DNA of 64,000 nucleotides from NCBI GenBank assembly GCA_918797485.1, contig CAKKNE010000005.1, positions 4,650,001 to 4,714,000 on the forward strand, given 5' to 3'. Every line of letters starts with the position of its first letter. Within the stretch, counting starts at the first letter, position 1. The position numbers were made by a program, and so were the translations under genes. Below, in pieces: positions 33,788-43,900 of the stretch. Below the pieces are notes generated by a model that saw only the letters and a program-made list of their open reading frames with translations, made no database searches and was not told the DNA's origin. This DNA comes from Pelagomonas calceolata. Lineage: Eukaryota > Sar > Pelagophyceae > Pelagomonadales > Pelagomonadaceae.

Positions 33788-35689
33788 CTAGTACTCCTTG
33801 GCCACGGCCCAGACGAGAAAAGCCAGATACAAGGCCAGGAACACGATGCCGTGGCCGCGGTGAAGCCTGAAGCCCGTGCACGCGAGGAGGACGAGGAACC
33901 CGACCAGCGCGACCACGAGGACGAGCACTGGGCCCACGATGTCGTCGGCCGGGAGCGAGTGGTACGGGCCGATGACCGCCGTGTAGATGAGCCACGGCAG
34001 GCCCAATCCAATGTAAATGTTGAAGCTGTTCGACCCGAGCGCGTTCGACACGGCCATATTGCCGAGACCGCGCCGCGCGACGCTAATCGACGCGAAGAGG
34101 TTCGGGAGCGACGTCCCCACGGCCGACAGCGTGAGGCCCACGACGGAATCGGGCAGACCGAGGAGCGCGCCCAGCGTCTCGCAGCACCAGACCATGGCGA
34201 GCGAGAGGACGACGAGCCACGCGACGCACTCGAGGCACGCGCGCGGCGCCTGGTCCTTGGCCAATCCAGGATCAGTACGTACGTCGGTGATCGTCACGTG
34301 CAGGAGCCACTTGATCGGGAGCAGCGCGACGTGCAGGCAGGAGCCCAGGCAGGTCGCGTCCTCCGGCCACTCGATCAATGAAGGCTCCATTTCGTCCGTC
34401 GGCGCGTGGCCGTCGACGAATACCGACGCCTGGCGGCGCAGGGGCACGACTTGGCAGGCGGCGTCGGCCGCGGCCGTCAGCCGCTCGAGCGCGGCGTCGA
34501 AAACCGCACCGTTCGGCGCGAGCATCCAGGCGCGCATCGCGACGAGCTCCGACACGTCGTCGAAAGAAGAGCCGAGGGCGTCGGCGGCCGACGAGTAGAT
34601 CGGCGCCAGGTCTAGCGCGAGGACGTGCCGCGGCGCGTCGGCCACGGCCACGCCGCGTAACGCGTACCTCGACGGCCCGCTCGGCGTCCAGAAGGGCTTC
34701 GCGTCGACGTCGTCTTTTTTGCGGTAGAGGCAGACCTCGCCCGGCGAGACCCGGAGCCAACGCAGCTCCCACGCGTGCGTCGACGCGCGGCAGGACAGGT
34801 AGAAACGGTTTGCCTTGAAGACGTAGCAGCCAAACGTGCCGTCCTCGTCCTCGACGTCGCCGAAGTGGGCCTCGTCTCTCGCGAAGCGGAGGAGCCCGAA
34901 GCGGTCGATGAGGTGGCGCGACTCCTCGTTGAACGCCCGGAGGATGGACGTTCGGCGCCGGCGCAGTGAGTGCGACAGCGACTCCCTGGAGCCGAACGAC
35001 TCGTCCGCGTCCTCGTGGAGCGGGTTCGACACGCTGCCGTACGAGCCGTCGAGCTCTTCGGACTGCGCAGGCGTCGTGAAGTTCGCCGCGGGCTCGTCTT
35101 CGTAGATCAACGACGACCGCCGCTCGAGCTTGGCGCCCGCCGGCGGCGGCTGCTCGGCGCGCGGCGCTGGCGCGGCCCCGAGCTTCGCCAATATGAAATC
35201 GTACTTCGCCGCGACGACGACGTACAGCGCGTATACGGCGACGAGCACCGGACCGGCCCACCAGCGGATCACTATGTGGTTATCCCCGTCGTGCTCGCGC
35301 ATCAGCACGTACAAGAGGAGGACGAGGGCGATGGCGTAGAACAAGGTCTCCCGCGCGACGATGGCCTTGTCCAGTACCAGGACGCCGCCCTTGGCGTAAA
35401 AGACCGAGCCGGCGCATATACAGAGGTGGTTGAATATCTCGGAGCCGACGACGGAGCCCACTCCTAGCGCCGAGTGTGTGACGAACAACGCGATGAAACT
35501 GGACACGACCTCGGGGCTACACGCGCCGGCCGCCATGAGCGTCGCTCCTGCCACATCGTCGGGAATCTTGAGCACGTCGCATATCACCGCGAGCGCGGGC
35601 ACGAAGCGCTCCTCGCAGACCACGGAGAGGCACCAGAAGACTATAGCTACGGCGACGACGTTCAATGTGCCCAGCAGTGCATCGTTCAT
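33788..35689 (-). CDS. K-dependent-type Na/Ca exchanger (NCKX-like) with PH-like insert
   Basis: 633 residues, ATG at 35687-35689. Two five-helix halves carry the exchanger alpha repeats: DDVAGATLMAAGACSPEVVSSFIALF near residue 45 and DSVVGLTLSAVGTSLPNLFASISVARRGLGNMAVSNALGSNSFNI near 500. In the first repeat the usual T-S-A-P-E reads C-S-P-E. The cytosolic loop (about 170-440) is Ser/Arg/acid-rich and contains a PH-like stretch (about 286-406: YLSCRASTHAWELRWLRVSPGEVCLYRKKDD, then an amphipathic C-terminal helix). PH domains bind phosphoinositides or proteins, so lipid control of calcium export is possible. Location could be plasma or endomembrane. Confidence 0.85.
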   Translation of the reverse strand: MNDALLGTLNVVAVAIVFWCLSVVCEERFVPALAVICDVLKIPDDVAGATLMAAGACSPEVVSSFIALFVTHSALGVGSVVGSEIFNHLCICAGSVFYAKGGVLVLDKAIVARETLFYAIALVLLLYVLMREHDGDNHIVIRWWAGPVLVAVYALYVVVAAKYDFILAKLGAAPAPRAEQPPPAGAKLERRSSLIYEDEPAANFTTPAQSEELDGSYGSVSNPLHEDADESFGSRESLSHSLRRRRTSILRAFNEESRHLIDRFGLLRFARDEAHFGDVEDEDGTFGCYVFKANRFYLSCRASTHAWELRWLRVSPGEVCLYRKKDDVDAKPFWTPSGPSRYALRGVAVADAPRHVLALDLAPIYSSAADALGSSFDDVSELVAMRAWMLAPNGAVFDAALERLTAAADAACQVVPLRRQASVFVDGHAPTDEMEPSLIEWPEDATCLGSCLHVALLPIKWLLHVTITDVRTDPGLAKDQAPRACLECVAWLVVLSLAMVWCCETLGALLGLPDSVVGLTLSAVGTSLPNLFASISVARRGLGNMAVSNALGSNSFNIYIGLGLPWLIYTAVIGPYHSLPADDIVGPVLVLVVALVGFLVLLACTGFRLHRGHGIVFLALYLAFLVWAVAKEY

Positions 35690-36058
35690 GGCTGGTGCTT
35701 GGTGTAGGGCTCAATTGACGCGCCGAAAATTTGAGAGCGCTGCACTACGTATAAATGCTTGCTGCGGGTGCAATTTTATCAAACAAAACTGGTGCAAACA
35801 GCTTGAATCACGGTGCATCGCATTTCATTGGTCTGAGAGCTGCCTCTCCGAGGACGGGCCCGAAATTAGCACCGGGACGCCATGGTGTGCTTCTAGCCTT
35901 CCTTGGAGCCCTGGCGCGATTCCAAGGCAAAAAATAATCGACAAAACCTAGCTCATACGCTCTAGGAGCAACTTCAGCCGCGAGCGCCTCGTTCTGGCTT
36001 GAAACCGGGCCTTTCACGGCATCCGGGAGCAAGCGGAGACCCGGGGGAGCACTGTGCC
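35690..36058. other. Divergent intergenic region (exchanger/biotin synthase)
   Basis: About 370 bases, AT-richer near 35730-35800. At 35947-35974 CCTAGCTCATACG-CTCTAGGAGCAAC weakly resembles the conserved intergenic motif (compare copy 8), but the TAAGACA core is missing, so I do not count it. No gene or RNA is seen. Confidence 0.4.
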
Positions 36059-37306
36059 ATGGCTCTCGCAAGCAGGGCGGCCGCGCGGCTGCTGCGGCGC
36101 CGTAGCCCCCTCGCATGCCTCCAACAGGGCAAGTCCACTGCGGCCGTCGCCTACGAGGAGGACGAGGACTACGCGCCCGAGATCAACGTCACTAGAACAA
36201 GACCAGAAGCCCCGCAACCGGACCGGAAACCGAAACCCTACCGCTCTGTCGCCGACGACGCGGCCGTGCGGGCGGCGACGCAGGCCTGCTTTCCGACCCG
36301 AAACGACTGGACGCGCGCCGAGGTCCAGGCCGTGTACGATCAACCGTTACTCGAACTTATTCGGGACGCCGGCGCCTGCCACCGCGCGCACTGGGATTCT
36401 AGAGACGTCCAGCAGTGCACTTTATTATCCATCAAGACGGGCGGCTGCACGGAGGACTGCGGCTACTGCTCGCAGAGCGTAAGACACAAGACCCACGTCA
36501 AGCCCACGAAGCAGTTGCCGGTCGACGAAGTTGTAGAAAGTGCGAGAAGGGCAAAAGCCGCCGGGAGCACTCGATTCTGCATGGGCGCCGCGTGGCGGGA
36601 ACTAGGCAACAAGAAGAAGGCATTTAGGGAGATCCTGGAGATGGTGTCGCGCGTCAATGCGGAAGGTTTAGAAGTGTGTGCTACTCTAGGTATGCTCAAT
36701 CCCGAGCAAGCGAAACAATTAAAAGAGGCGGGCCTCCACGCCTACAACCACAACTTGGACACGTCGCGCGAGTTCTATCCCTCCGTGATCAAGACGCGGA
36801 CGTACGATGATCGCCTGAATACCATTCAAAACGTGAAGGAAGCCGGCATCTCGGTCTGTTCGGGCGGCATCCTCGGCTTAGGCGAGGAGGAGAAGGATCG
36901 CATCGGTTTATTACATGAGCTGGCGTCGTTGAAGGGCGGCCACCCCGAATCCGTGCCGATCAACGCGCTCGTCGCCGTCGAGGGCACGCCGATCGGGGAT
37001 TCCGGCAAAGCCAAAAGGGTTGATGTGTTTGAGATGGTGCGCATGATCGCCGCGGCGCGCATCATCCTGCCCAAGACCATGGTGCGCCTGTCTGCTGGAA
37101 GGTTGGAATTTAGTCAAGGAGAACAAGCTCTGATGTTCCTGGCCGGGGCGAACAGCATCTTCAACGGCGACAAGCTATTGACGACGCCGAACCCCGAGTT
37201 CGACTCCGATACGCAGCTGTTCCAGTTGCTGGGGCTGGAGGGCCTCAAGCCGAACCCGCGGCTCGAGCACAAGGCCGAGGGGGGGCACGCCGCGGCGCGC
37301 GCCTAG
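36059..37306 (+). CDS. BIO2: Biotin synthase
   Basis: 415 residues from the ATG at 36059 (GCCATGG). Radical-SAM enzyme that inserts sulfur into dethiobiotin, the last step of biotin synthesis, in mitochondria in most eukaryotes. The N-terminal 70 residues are Arg/Ala-rich and fit a mitochondrial presequence. The radical-SAM cluster motif is CTEDCGYC (C-x3-C-x2-C); FCMGAAWRE, YNHNLDTS, CSGGILGLGE and INALVAVEGTP are family landmarks that include ligands of the second Fe-S cluster. The C-terminal FLAGANSIFNGDKLLTTPNP is also conserved. Complete, single exon. Confidence 0.97.
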   Translation: MALASRAAARLLRRRSPLACLQQGKSTAAVAYEEDEDYAPEINVTRTRPEAPQPDRKPKPYRSVADDAAVRAATQACFPTRNDWTRAEVQAVYDQPLLELIRDAGACHRAHWDSRDVQQCTLLSIKTGGCTEDCGYCSQSVRHKTHVKPTKQLPVDEVVESARRAKAAGSTRFCMGAAWRELGNKKKAFREILEMVSRVNAEGLEVCATLGMLNPEQAKQLKEAGLHAYNHNLDTSREFYPSVIKTRTYDDRLNTIQNVKEAGISVCSGGILGLGEEEKDRIGLLHELASLKGGHPESVPINALVAVEGTPIGDSGKAKRVDVFEMVRMIAAARIILPKTMVRLSAGRLEFSQGEQALMFLAGANSIFNGDKLLTTPNPEFDSDTQLFQLLGLEGLKPNPRLEHKAEGGHAAARA

Positions 37307-37426
37307 GTAACTCTGCCCCCCTCGGGTCGTAACTATCTTTCCAAGGAGGCGCGGCGACGGCGTGCGCGCGACGGCATTCCTGCCCCGGAGTACCGAACTA
37401 TACTTCTAACTATCTTTCAAGGAACG

Positions 37427-39103
37427 TTATCGCTTCTTCTTGCACGTGGGGTAGGGCTCCTTGTCGCCCTTGCTGCACTGCAGCGGCGACACGCAATCGT
37501 CATCAACTCCACATTTCCCGCCGGCCTGGGATTTTTTGATCGTATGGCCCGCGGTCTTGAGGGCCTCGAGTTTCGCGTTCGCGGTCCTGATCGCCTCGGC
37601 TTCCGCGCGCTCGACGCGCTTCGCCTGGGGTGATTTTCCGGCAGCAGCTCGCGCGGATCTCCGTTTTGCGGTCTCGGAATGGGCCGCCTCCGCCTGGGCG
37701 ACTTTCTCGGCCGCGAGCGCGCGGTCCGCCTCGGCTTTTCGCGTCGCGTTTACCTTGGCCTCCTCGGTGAGGCGCTTGGCCTCCGCTGCCTCTGCTGCTG
37801 CCTGTTTTTCAGCTGCGAGGCGTGCGGCTTCCCGCTTCTTCTTGCGTTCGGCTTCCTTCGCAAGTAAGGCCTGTTCCGCAGCGGCTCGTCGCGCGTTCTC
37901 CGCGAGGCGCTGCTTCTCGGCAGCTTTGGCTTTCTCAGCCGCTTCGGCCAAGCGCTGCGCTTGCAGCTTCTTCTTCTCGCTTGCAGCTTCTTCGGCGGCC
38001 TTCTTGACTTCGGCCGCCGCCGCGGCCTCGGCCGCGACGCGCGCGCGTTCCTTCTCGCGCTTCGCCTGGGCGACTCGGGCCGCCTCGGCTTCAGCCTTCT
38101 CTCTAGCTTTAGCCTTCTCTTGCTTCAGAGCATGCTGGCGCGCGGCCTCTTCCGCTTCGGCCAGCAACCGCCGCTGCTCCTTCACTTCTTGCTCGACCTT
38201 CAGAGCTTTCGCTTTGGCCTCTTTCTCCTTCCTCTTCTCCTCTTCCGCACGAGCCCGGACCTTCGCCTCGGCCTCCACGGCGATGCGGTGGTGCTCCTCC
38301 CGCTCCGCATCTTGCTCAGCGACCCACGTGGCGTTGTGCTTTTTGGCTGAGGCATCCGTGACGTTGCTGATGTTGAACGGTACATCAGAGATGATCGGCC
38401 GCGTGTCCGGCGTCTGCGTCACGGTCAGCATGCACTGCTTCTCGCAGCGCTCGGCGTCGCCCGAATAGCCGCCCTCGAAGACATCCTGCTCGTCTAAACC
38501 AGCCGGCGCGAACAAATGACTCGTGCCCGCGGCGGCGTACGCTTTACCGGAAGGAGACTGCGCCTGGGCCCAGGTCCGCGAGCAGTACAAGGGGAAATAG
38601 CCGGAATGCTGGCACGGCTCCTTGTTCGTCCGCCCGAGCGGCGCCGACGGGCCCCCTTCATTGGATGCGCCGTTGAAGACGGTTGGTTTCCACTTGCCCC
38701 ACTTACAACTACGTTCCTGCGTCACGTCCATGCCGATCCGCGCGCACGACGGCGCGTGGCAGTCGAGCTTGCATCGCACCTCGTCCGACTCCTCGATACC
38801 ATGACGGTTGGGGATCCAGATCGACTCGTCGACGGGCGGCGGCTCGTCGAACCAGCCGTCATCCACTCGTTCGTCCCAGAGCTCAGGAACCACTTTATTG
38901 GGGTTGTTCCCTTCCGTCGCGGCCCAGCGCGCGTCGAGGTCCTCGACCAATCGGGCTCGTCGCGCCTCGGCGTTCGTCAAGTCGCCGTTCAGCGCCGCCT
39001 GCTCGTAGAGCTCCAAATTCCCGAAGAGGTCCTCTGCGAAGCTCTCCTCGTACTCCTTCGTCGCGCGCGCGAGGGCGGCGACGACGCAGGCGAGGCGCCG
39101 CAT
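37427..39103 (-). CDS. Secreted Cys-containing protein with long Ala/Glu/Lys coiled coil
   Basis: 558 residues from the ATG at 39101-39103. N-terminus MRRLACVVAALARA is a probable signal peptide. Residues 90-255 hold about ten Cys in a globular-looking part (VRCKLDCHAPSCARIGMDVTQERSCKWGKW, CQHSGYFPLYCSRTW, ERCEKQCML). About 275-515 is a continuous charged helix rich in Ala, Glu, Lys and Arg (EEERKEKEAKAKALKVEQE type), predicted coiled coil. The end is a small Cys motif, CGVDDDCVSPLQCSKGDKEPYPTCKKKR, like short disulfide-rich modules. Probably an extracellular or lumenal structural protein; the family is not recognised. Confidence 0.7.
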   Translation of the reverse strand: MRRLACVVAALARATKEYEESFAEDLFGNLELYEQAALNGDLTNAEARRARLVEDLDARWAATEGNNPNKVVPELWDERVDDGWFDEPPPVDESIWIPNRHGIEESDEVRCKLDCHAPSCARIGMDVTQERSCKWGKWKPTVFNGASNEGGPSAPLGRTNKEPCQHSGYFPLYCSRTWAQAQSPSGKAYAAAGTSHLFAPAGLDEQDVFEGGYSGDAERCEKQCMLTVTQTPDTRPIISDVPFNISNVTDASAKKHNATWVAEQDAEREEHHRIAVEAEAKVRARAEEEKRKEKEAKAKALKVEQEVKEQRRLLAEAEEAARQHALKQEKAKAREKAEAEAARVAQAKREKERARVAAEAAAAAEVKKAAEEAASEKKKLQAQRLAEAAEKAKAAEKQRLAENARRAAAEQALLAKEAERKKKREAARLAAEKQAAAEAAEAKRLTEEAKVNATRKAEADRALAAEKVAQAEAAHSETAKRRSARAAAGKSPQAKRVERAEAEAIRTANAKLEALKTAGHTIKKSQAGGKCGVDDDCVSPLQCSKGDKEPYPTCKKKR

Positions 39104-39420
39104 CGTCGGCGTGCTGCCCCGCGCCCGGCGCTCCTCTGGAAGTGTGTGGGCAGCCCGTCGGCGCTCCGAGCTGAGCTTTGGGTCCCTAGGCGCTGGAGGT
39201 GCTGCCTCTCCCGGGAGTGCGTGGGCTGCCCGGCTTTGTGCCCCTAGGTACCGAAGGAAGCTAATCACTCTCTGAGGCTGTCCGGCGGTCGGTTCTCGTC
39301 GCGTAGTGGCTGGCAGGAGCGGCTCCAGCGGCACTCAGTGTAGACTGTAGTGGGTTTATCTAGGAGAGACCCCGCGACGTAATTTAGCCTGAGCCTGGTG
39401 TGACAAAAGGAACTTAAAGC
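39104..39420. other. Intergenic region with degenerate duplication
   Basis: 317 bases between two minus-strand genes. At about 39125-39185 and 39191-39247 two related segments share GCGCT, GGAAGTGTGTGGGCAGCCCG or GGGAGTGCGTGGGCTGCCCG, then CCCTAGG. An imperfect duplication of about 65 nt; no gene seen. Confidence 0.4.
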
Positions 39421-40473
39421 TCAAAGCTGCAACCCCGCCAGGTCGTTCGACGTCGGCTGAAAAGCATTGTGCCGGCTCACCGTCGGCGGCGGCGCCCGCT
39501 TCATGAAGTCCGGCCGCTTCACGGCGAGGCCGTCCTTCCGCTCCGGGATGACGAGGACGTCCTCCGTCACGCGGTCCCGCGCGTTGTAGCCGAAGGCCGT
39601 CTGCACGGGCTTCTTCTTCGGCCGAACGTACCGTCTCTCGCTGAAGCCCGAGCCGCGCTGCGGCGGCAGCTCTGGCCTCATATTTGCACGGGCCTTGCGC
39701 GCCTGAGCACGCTTAACAGACCCATCCGCTTTGCGCAGGTCGCGGCGCACCTTCTTGAGGCACCTGTCGACGTCCTCCCTTAAGGATTTCACGACGTCGG
39801 GGTCCGCGGCCAAATGCTCGTCGCGCGCGACCTCGACGGCCGCCTCGAGGACCTCGGCGAGGTATGGAACATCCCCCAGCTCCGCGCGCAGCCCATCCAA
39901 TGATTCGCCGGACGCCTGGCGCAGCTGCTCCGCGCGGTCGACCGCGTCCTCTAATTTCAAAACGAGCGCCGCGCCTTTTGCGGTGGGGAGCTTATTGCGA
40001 GCCGTATTTTCTTGCTCGATGGTCGTCACGAGCGTCTGGAGGTGCTTCGCGCACTCCCGTAGCGCGACGGCGCGCGGCCTCTGGGGAGCCGCGGGCCCGC
40101 CCGGCGCATCCAGTGGCGGTGGCGTCGGCGAGTCGGAGCCGTCCTCGTCGGCCTCCTCGGGCACCGCAAGCCGCTGGCGGCACCGCTCCGCGCCCAGGGC
40201 CGCGAGCGCGCCCGTCGGTTCCTCCTTTTGCCCGAGCTGGGCCTCGAGGAGCGCCAGCTCGTCCTCGTCAATGTCGTCGTCGGGCACGTCGCCGTCGACC
40301 CGCGACAGCAGAGCCTGGAGCTCGGTGTCGTCCGACTCTTTGACGTCGAGGTGTTGGGCGAGCGTCATGTGCAGCGACTCCGTGGAACTGCGCACGGACT
40401 CGGGCCCCGGGCTCTGGGCCATGGTCGGCGCCACGCGCGCGTCGGGCTGGGCGAAGGCGAAGGAGCCGAGCAT
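39421..40473 (-). CDS. Unknown acidic/helical protein with basic tail
   Basis: 350 residues from the ATG at 40471-40473. Residues 35-105 are acidic (DVPDDDIDEDELALLEAQLGQKEE). A helical, coiled-coil-like part at about 140-265 (RECAKHLQTLVTTIEQENTARNKLP, EDAVDRAEQLRQASGESLDGLRAELGD) is followed by a basic Arg/Lys-rich tail with RPKKKPVQTAFGYNARDRVTEDVLVIPERKDGLAVKRPDFMKRAPPP. No signal peptide, membrane helix or enzyme motif is visible. The conserved-looking tail suggests a short linear interaction region. Family not recognised; the frame is supported by its amino-acid composition and start context. Confidence 0.6.
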   Translation of the reverse strand: MLGSFAFAQPDARVAPTMAQSPGPESVRSSTESLHMTLAQHLDVKESDDTELQALLSRVDGDVPDDDIDEDELALLEAQLGQKEEPTGALAALGAERCRQRLAVPEEADEDGSDSPTPPPLDAPGGPAAPQRPRAVALRECAKHLQTLVTTIEQENTARNKLPTAKGAALVLKLEDAVDRAEQLRQASGESLDGLRAELGDVPYLAEVLEAAVEVARDEHLAADPDVVKSLREDVDRCLKKVRRDLRKADGSVKRAQARKARANMRPELPPQRGSGFSERRYVRPKKKPVQTAFGYNARDRVTEDVLVIPERKDGLAVKRPDFMKRAPPPTVSRHNAFQPTSNDLAGLQL

Positions 40474-40994
40474 GGTTGGTGTCACCCGGGGCCGCGTCGG
40501 CCGCGTGAGGGGTGGTCCTGGATCCTGCCCTTGCTAAACAACTGGGCAGCCTCTACGCGTACGCTGCGTGGAGGGCTGATGAAGCGGGTCTACAGAGGAG
40601 CGAATGAATCACCGTGACCGCTGTTTGCAGCGATACGGCACGCTTTTACGGCCCGGGCAGCCACCCTGCCAAACCGCTTCGCGCGGCCGCCGCCGCGGCG
40701 CGCGAGGCGCGAGTCCGCGGACGCGGGACCTCTCGCCCACCGACCGGAGGACTGCTGGAGAGCTTCAGGACACTCGCGGTTCTCGTGTCGTGCAGGTTTT
40801 GTTGGCGTTGGCAGCACCTAAAAAGGGCTATGGCGCGCCGGGAGCGGGCTGCCCCTTCATTAATTATGGCTACAGCTGCCGCAGACCCGGCCTAGAAGCG
40901 GTCTGTATAATTTTGGGCAGCGGTACGCCGCCGCCGCACCGCACCGACCAGCACTGGCAACCTAGCTCCAGGTAGAGCGCCGCACGACAGCACC
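40474..40994. other. Divergent intergenic region, about 520 bases
   Basis: Upstream of the EF-hand/LRR gene. Contains GCGCGGCCGCCGCCGCGGCGCGCGAGGCGCG-like GC runs near 40680-40712 and an AT-richer part at 40855-40915. No conserved motif, gene or RNA seen. Confidence 0.4.
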
Positions 40995-43900
40995 ATGTAC
41001 GTCTGGAAGAACGTCTCGAAGCGTGATAGACGCACAAGGCCCGTCGCGCCCGCCGAGCTCCACCTGACCAAACAAAAGACCGTGCTCGCCGAGGTCGAGG
41101 GCCGCGCGGCGCGCCAGCGCCGCGAGCTCGAGCAGCAGCGCGCGCTCTACAAGGAGCAGGAGGCCCACGAGGTGGATCTGTTTGGGCGCGAGGTCAAGGA
41201 CATCATGCTAGCTTATTTGGAAACTGATCATGGGAAGCAGGAGTTATCTCGCGTCGTCGCGGCGTTACGGGCCGAGCAAGACTTAGCTGAGGAGCTCCAG
41301 AAGAGGAGGGAAATCGAAACCCTCAAAGAACAGGAGAAGCGCGAGGCTGAAGATCATGCTTTAGGTAAGGCCTACGCTGCTCGAAAAGGTAACCTCGAGG
41401 AGCAGGAACGTAGAGCCGATAAGCTCCGGGAGAAGCTCCGGAGGCAAGGTTTATTAGTTGAGGAGCCGGCCGAGGTCGATCCCAAAGATGTCGGCTGGTG
41501 GGACCTTTTGTTGACCAATCGCTCTAGAGGTTTCCTCAAACGAAGAAAGTTCATCAAGCTGGTTATGACGTTCACTGATTGTAAATGGAAGCAAGCAGCT
41601 AAATTAGTTGATAAATTGCCGTCGCATGTTGTTAGGCGCGTGCGACGACCGCAGGCGGAGCGGTTCCGCGTCGAGCTCGAGAAGCTTGGTGGGAAATGCG
41701 CGCTGGAGCGAGGTGCGGATGAGCCACCCGAGACGCAATTTGACAGAGATGTCAAGTTCCTCGAGAACCAGAAGAAGCAGCGGAGGAGTGAAGGTCTGCG
41801 ACTGCAATCGGTAAATGCCGCGGCCGAAGAGTTGCAAGATAAGGAGTTGCAGCGCGTCATGGACACGTTCAACACCTTCGACGCCGATGGTTCGGGCGCG
41901 ATCGACGTCGACGAGTTGGGCGTACTCCTCAAAGCTTTGTGTGTCCCCCTAAAGAACAAGAAGGAACTGGAAGACCTCATGGAGGACATGGACGACGACG
42001 GTTCGGGAGACATCGACTTCGACGAGTTTTACGCCTGGTACAAGGAGTACGGCAAGCAAAAGCAGGGCGGCTTCTTCGGGAAGATGAGGGTGATGATGCT
42101 CCAGGCGTCGAACGCCGGTGCTGCGGCCGCCGGTGCGGTCCAAGTGGGGGAAGCCAAACGCATCATGTGCGCCTGTGCGGAGGAGGACGCGGCGCGGTAT
42201 GCTAGACTTAAATTCAGGCAGTCGCGACCGAGGCCGTTGGGCGCCGACGAAGACGAGGCTCGAGAGGCCGAGGAGTTTAGAAATGCTGAAAAAAGGTTCA
42301 GCTGCGTGCGATCGGTCGTCGGACGACCGACCGTGTCCGGTGGCGGTCATGATGAACATGGCGAGTTTGCTATATCTGATACGCCGGAGTACGAAGCTAG
42401 GAGATTACGAGCGAATCGGTTGATGTTCCACCCCGTCCTGTGGCCGACGCCGCCGCCCACGCCCAAAGACATACCGCCGCTCTGGATGAACGCGCCGAAC
42501 CCGTCGCTCTCCGATCCGTTGCAGGCTTACAGAGATGCCGAGGCCATGGGCGCGACCGTCGTAGGCGTGGACCCCTGCAAGGGCTGGCGTTCAGCGCCTC
42601 GCTCGATCAAGGGCCTGGCCACGATCGGCTCGAAGCGGTTCCTGAAGGGTCGAGGTAAAGACACTTCATTGGCCGACGCCATCAGTTCATTGAGGAAGGA
42701 CGTCGCGAAGCCTGTCGGTGATGTGCCCGCTGTGTTTACCGTTGACAAAGGAGCACATACGGCCCAAGTTATGTTGAGATGGCGGCCGGAGTTAAAGCCG
42801 AAGCCCCAGTTATCTGTCGGTGTGGAAGGAGAATTCTCGGGATGGGAGTTCGTCCAACTGCAGCCCTCGAAGAAAGTCTATGCGGCCTACGACGCTATGG
42901 TAGCACTACCGCCGGGGTCGTATTCGTATACGTTCAAGATCGACGGCGAGTACCACTTGGACCCGGCCGCGCCGCAGCGCGGCGATCCCCCGAAAAATGT
43001 CATCCACGTCGTCGCCGAGCACGCTGCTACTTCCGTCAAAGATTTGGACATCCGGTTGGACGGCCACGGTTTGAAAGACGACGGCGCCTGGGCCTTGGCT
43101 GGGGCGATTCGCGCGGGCGGCGGCGGCGGCGCTCTGAAGAAATTAAGCTTGGCGTCGAACGGGTTGAGCGGCGACGGTGTTGGAGCTCTCTGCGCGACGC
43201 TGGAACGGGGCGACGCGCCGGGTCTCGAGGTGCTTGATCTCAGTCGGAATCGCATTGGAAGGGACGGCGGCCGCGCCGTCGGGAAGGCACTAGGTACAGA
43301 GAGAAAGGTGCCCGTCGACTCGCCGACGAAAAAGGAAGGGCCCCGCCCCGTCAAGCAGCCCACGGTCCCGGCTCCTTTAGTGCGATGTGTTTTAGCAAGA
43401 TGCGCCTTAGCTGATGACGGTACGGCCCAAGTCGCCATGGGTCTTGTGGGCCACGGCACTTTACAAAGGTTGGATTTGAATGAGAATGCGATTGGAGAAT
43501 ATGGGGCCGCCGCCATAGCGAGAGCTTTGTTGCGAAACGGCGTCCTCACGCACATCTCGTTAGCTGCGAATCGCATCGACGCGAAGGGCTGCGAGCACCT
43601 CTCCGAACCTGTTCGATTGTCGGGAACATTATTACATCTGGAACTGAACGACAACCCGCGCATGGGGTCGTTGGGCGCGTGGTGGCTCGGCGAGGCTTTA
43701 GCTGGAGGTTCAGGAGAACTACGAGACCAGGTCGCTTCGGAAAGAGCCGCCAAGAAGCGGGGCGAGGACCCGAACGGCGGCGCGTTGACTTTGAAGACAT
43801 TAGCCATCGCCGGCGTCGGTTCCGACGAGGAATCGGAAGGCGAAACAGATAAAAAAACTATCAAAGCCGAGGCACCTACTTCATCGGCGATCATGCGCAT

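Noticed and set aside
35947-35974. Possible ninth copy of the conserved intergenic motif
   Set aside because: Only the outer CTAGC and CTAGGAGCAA parts match; the TAAGACA core is missing.
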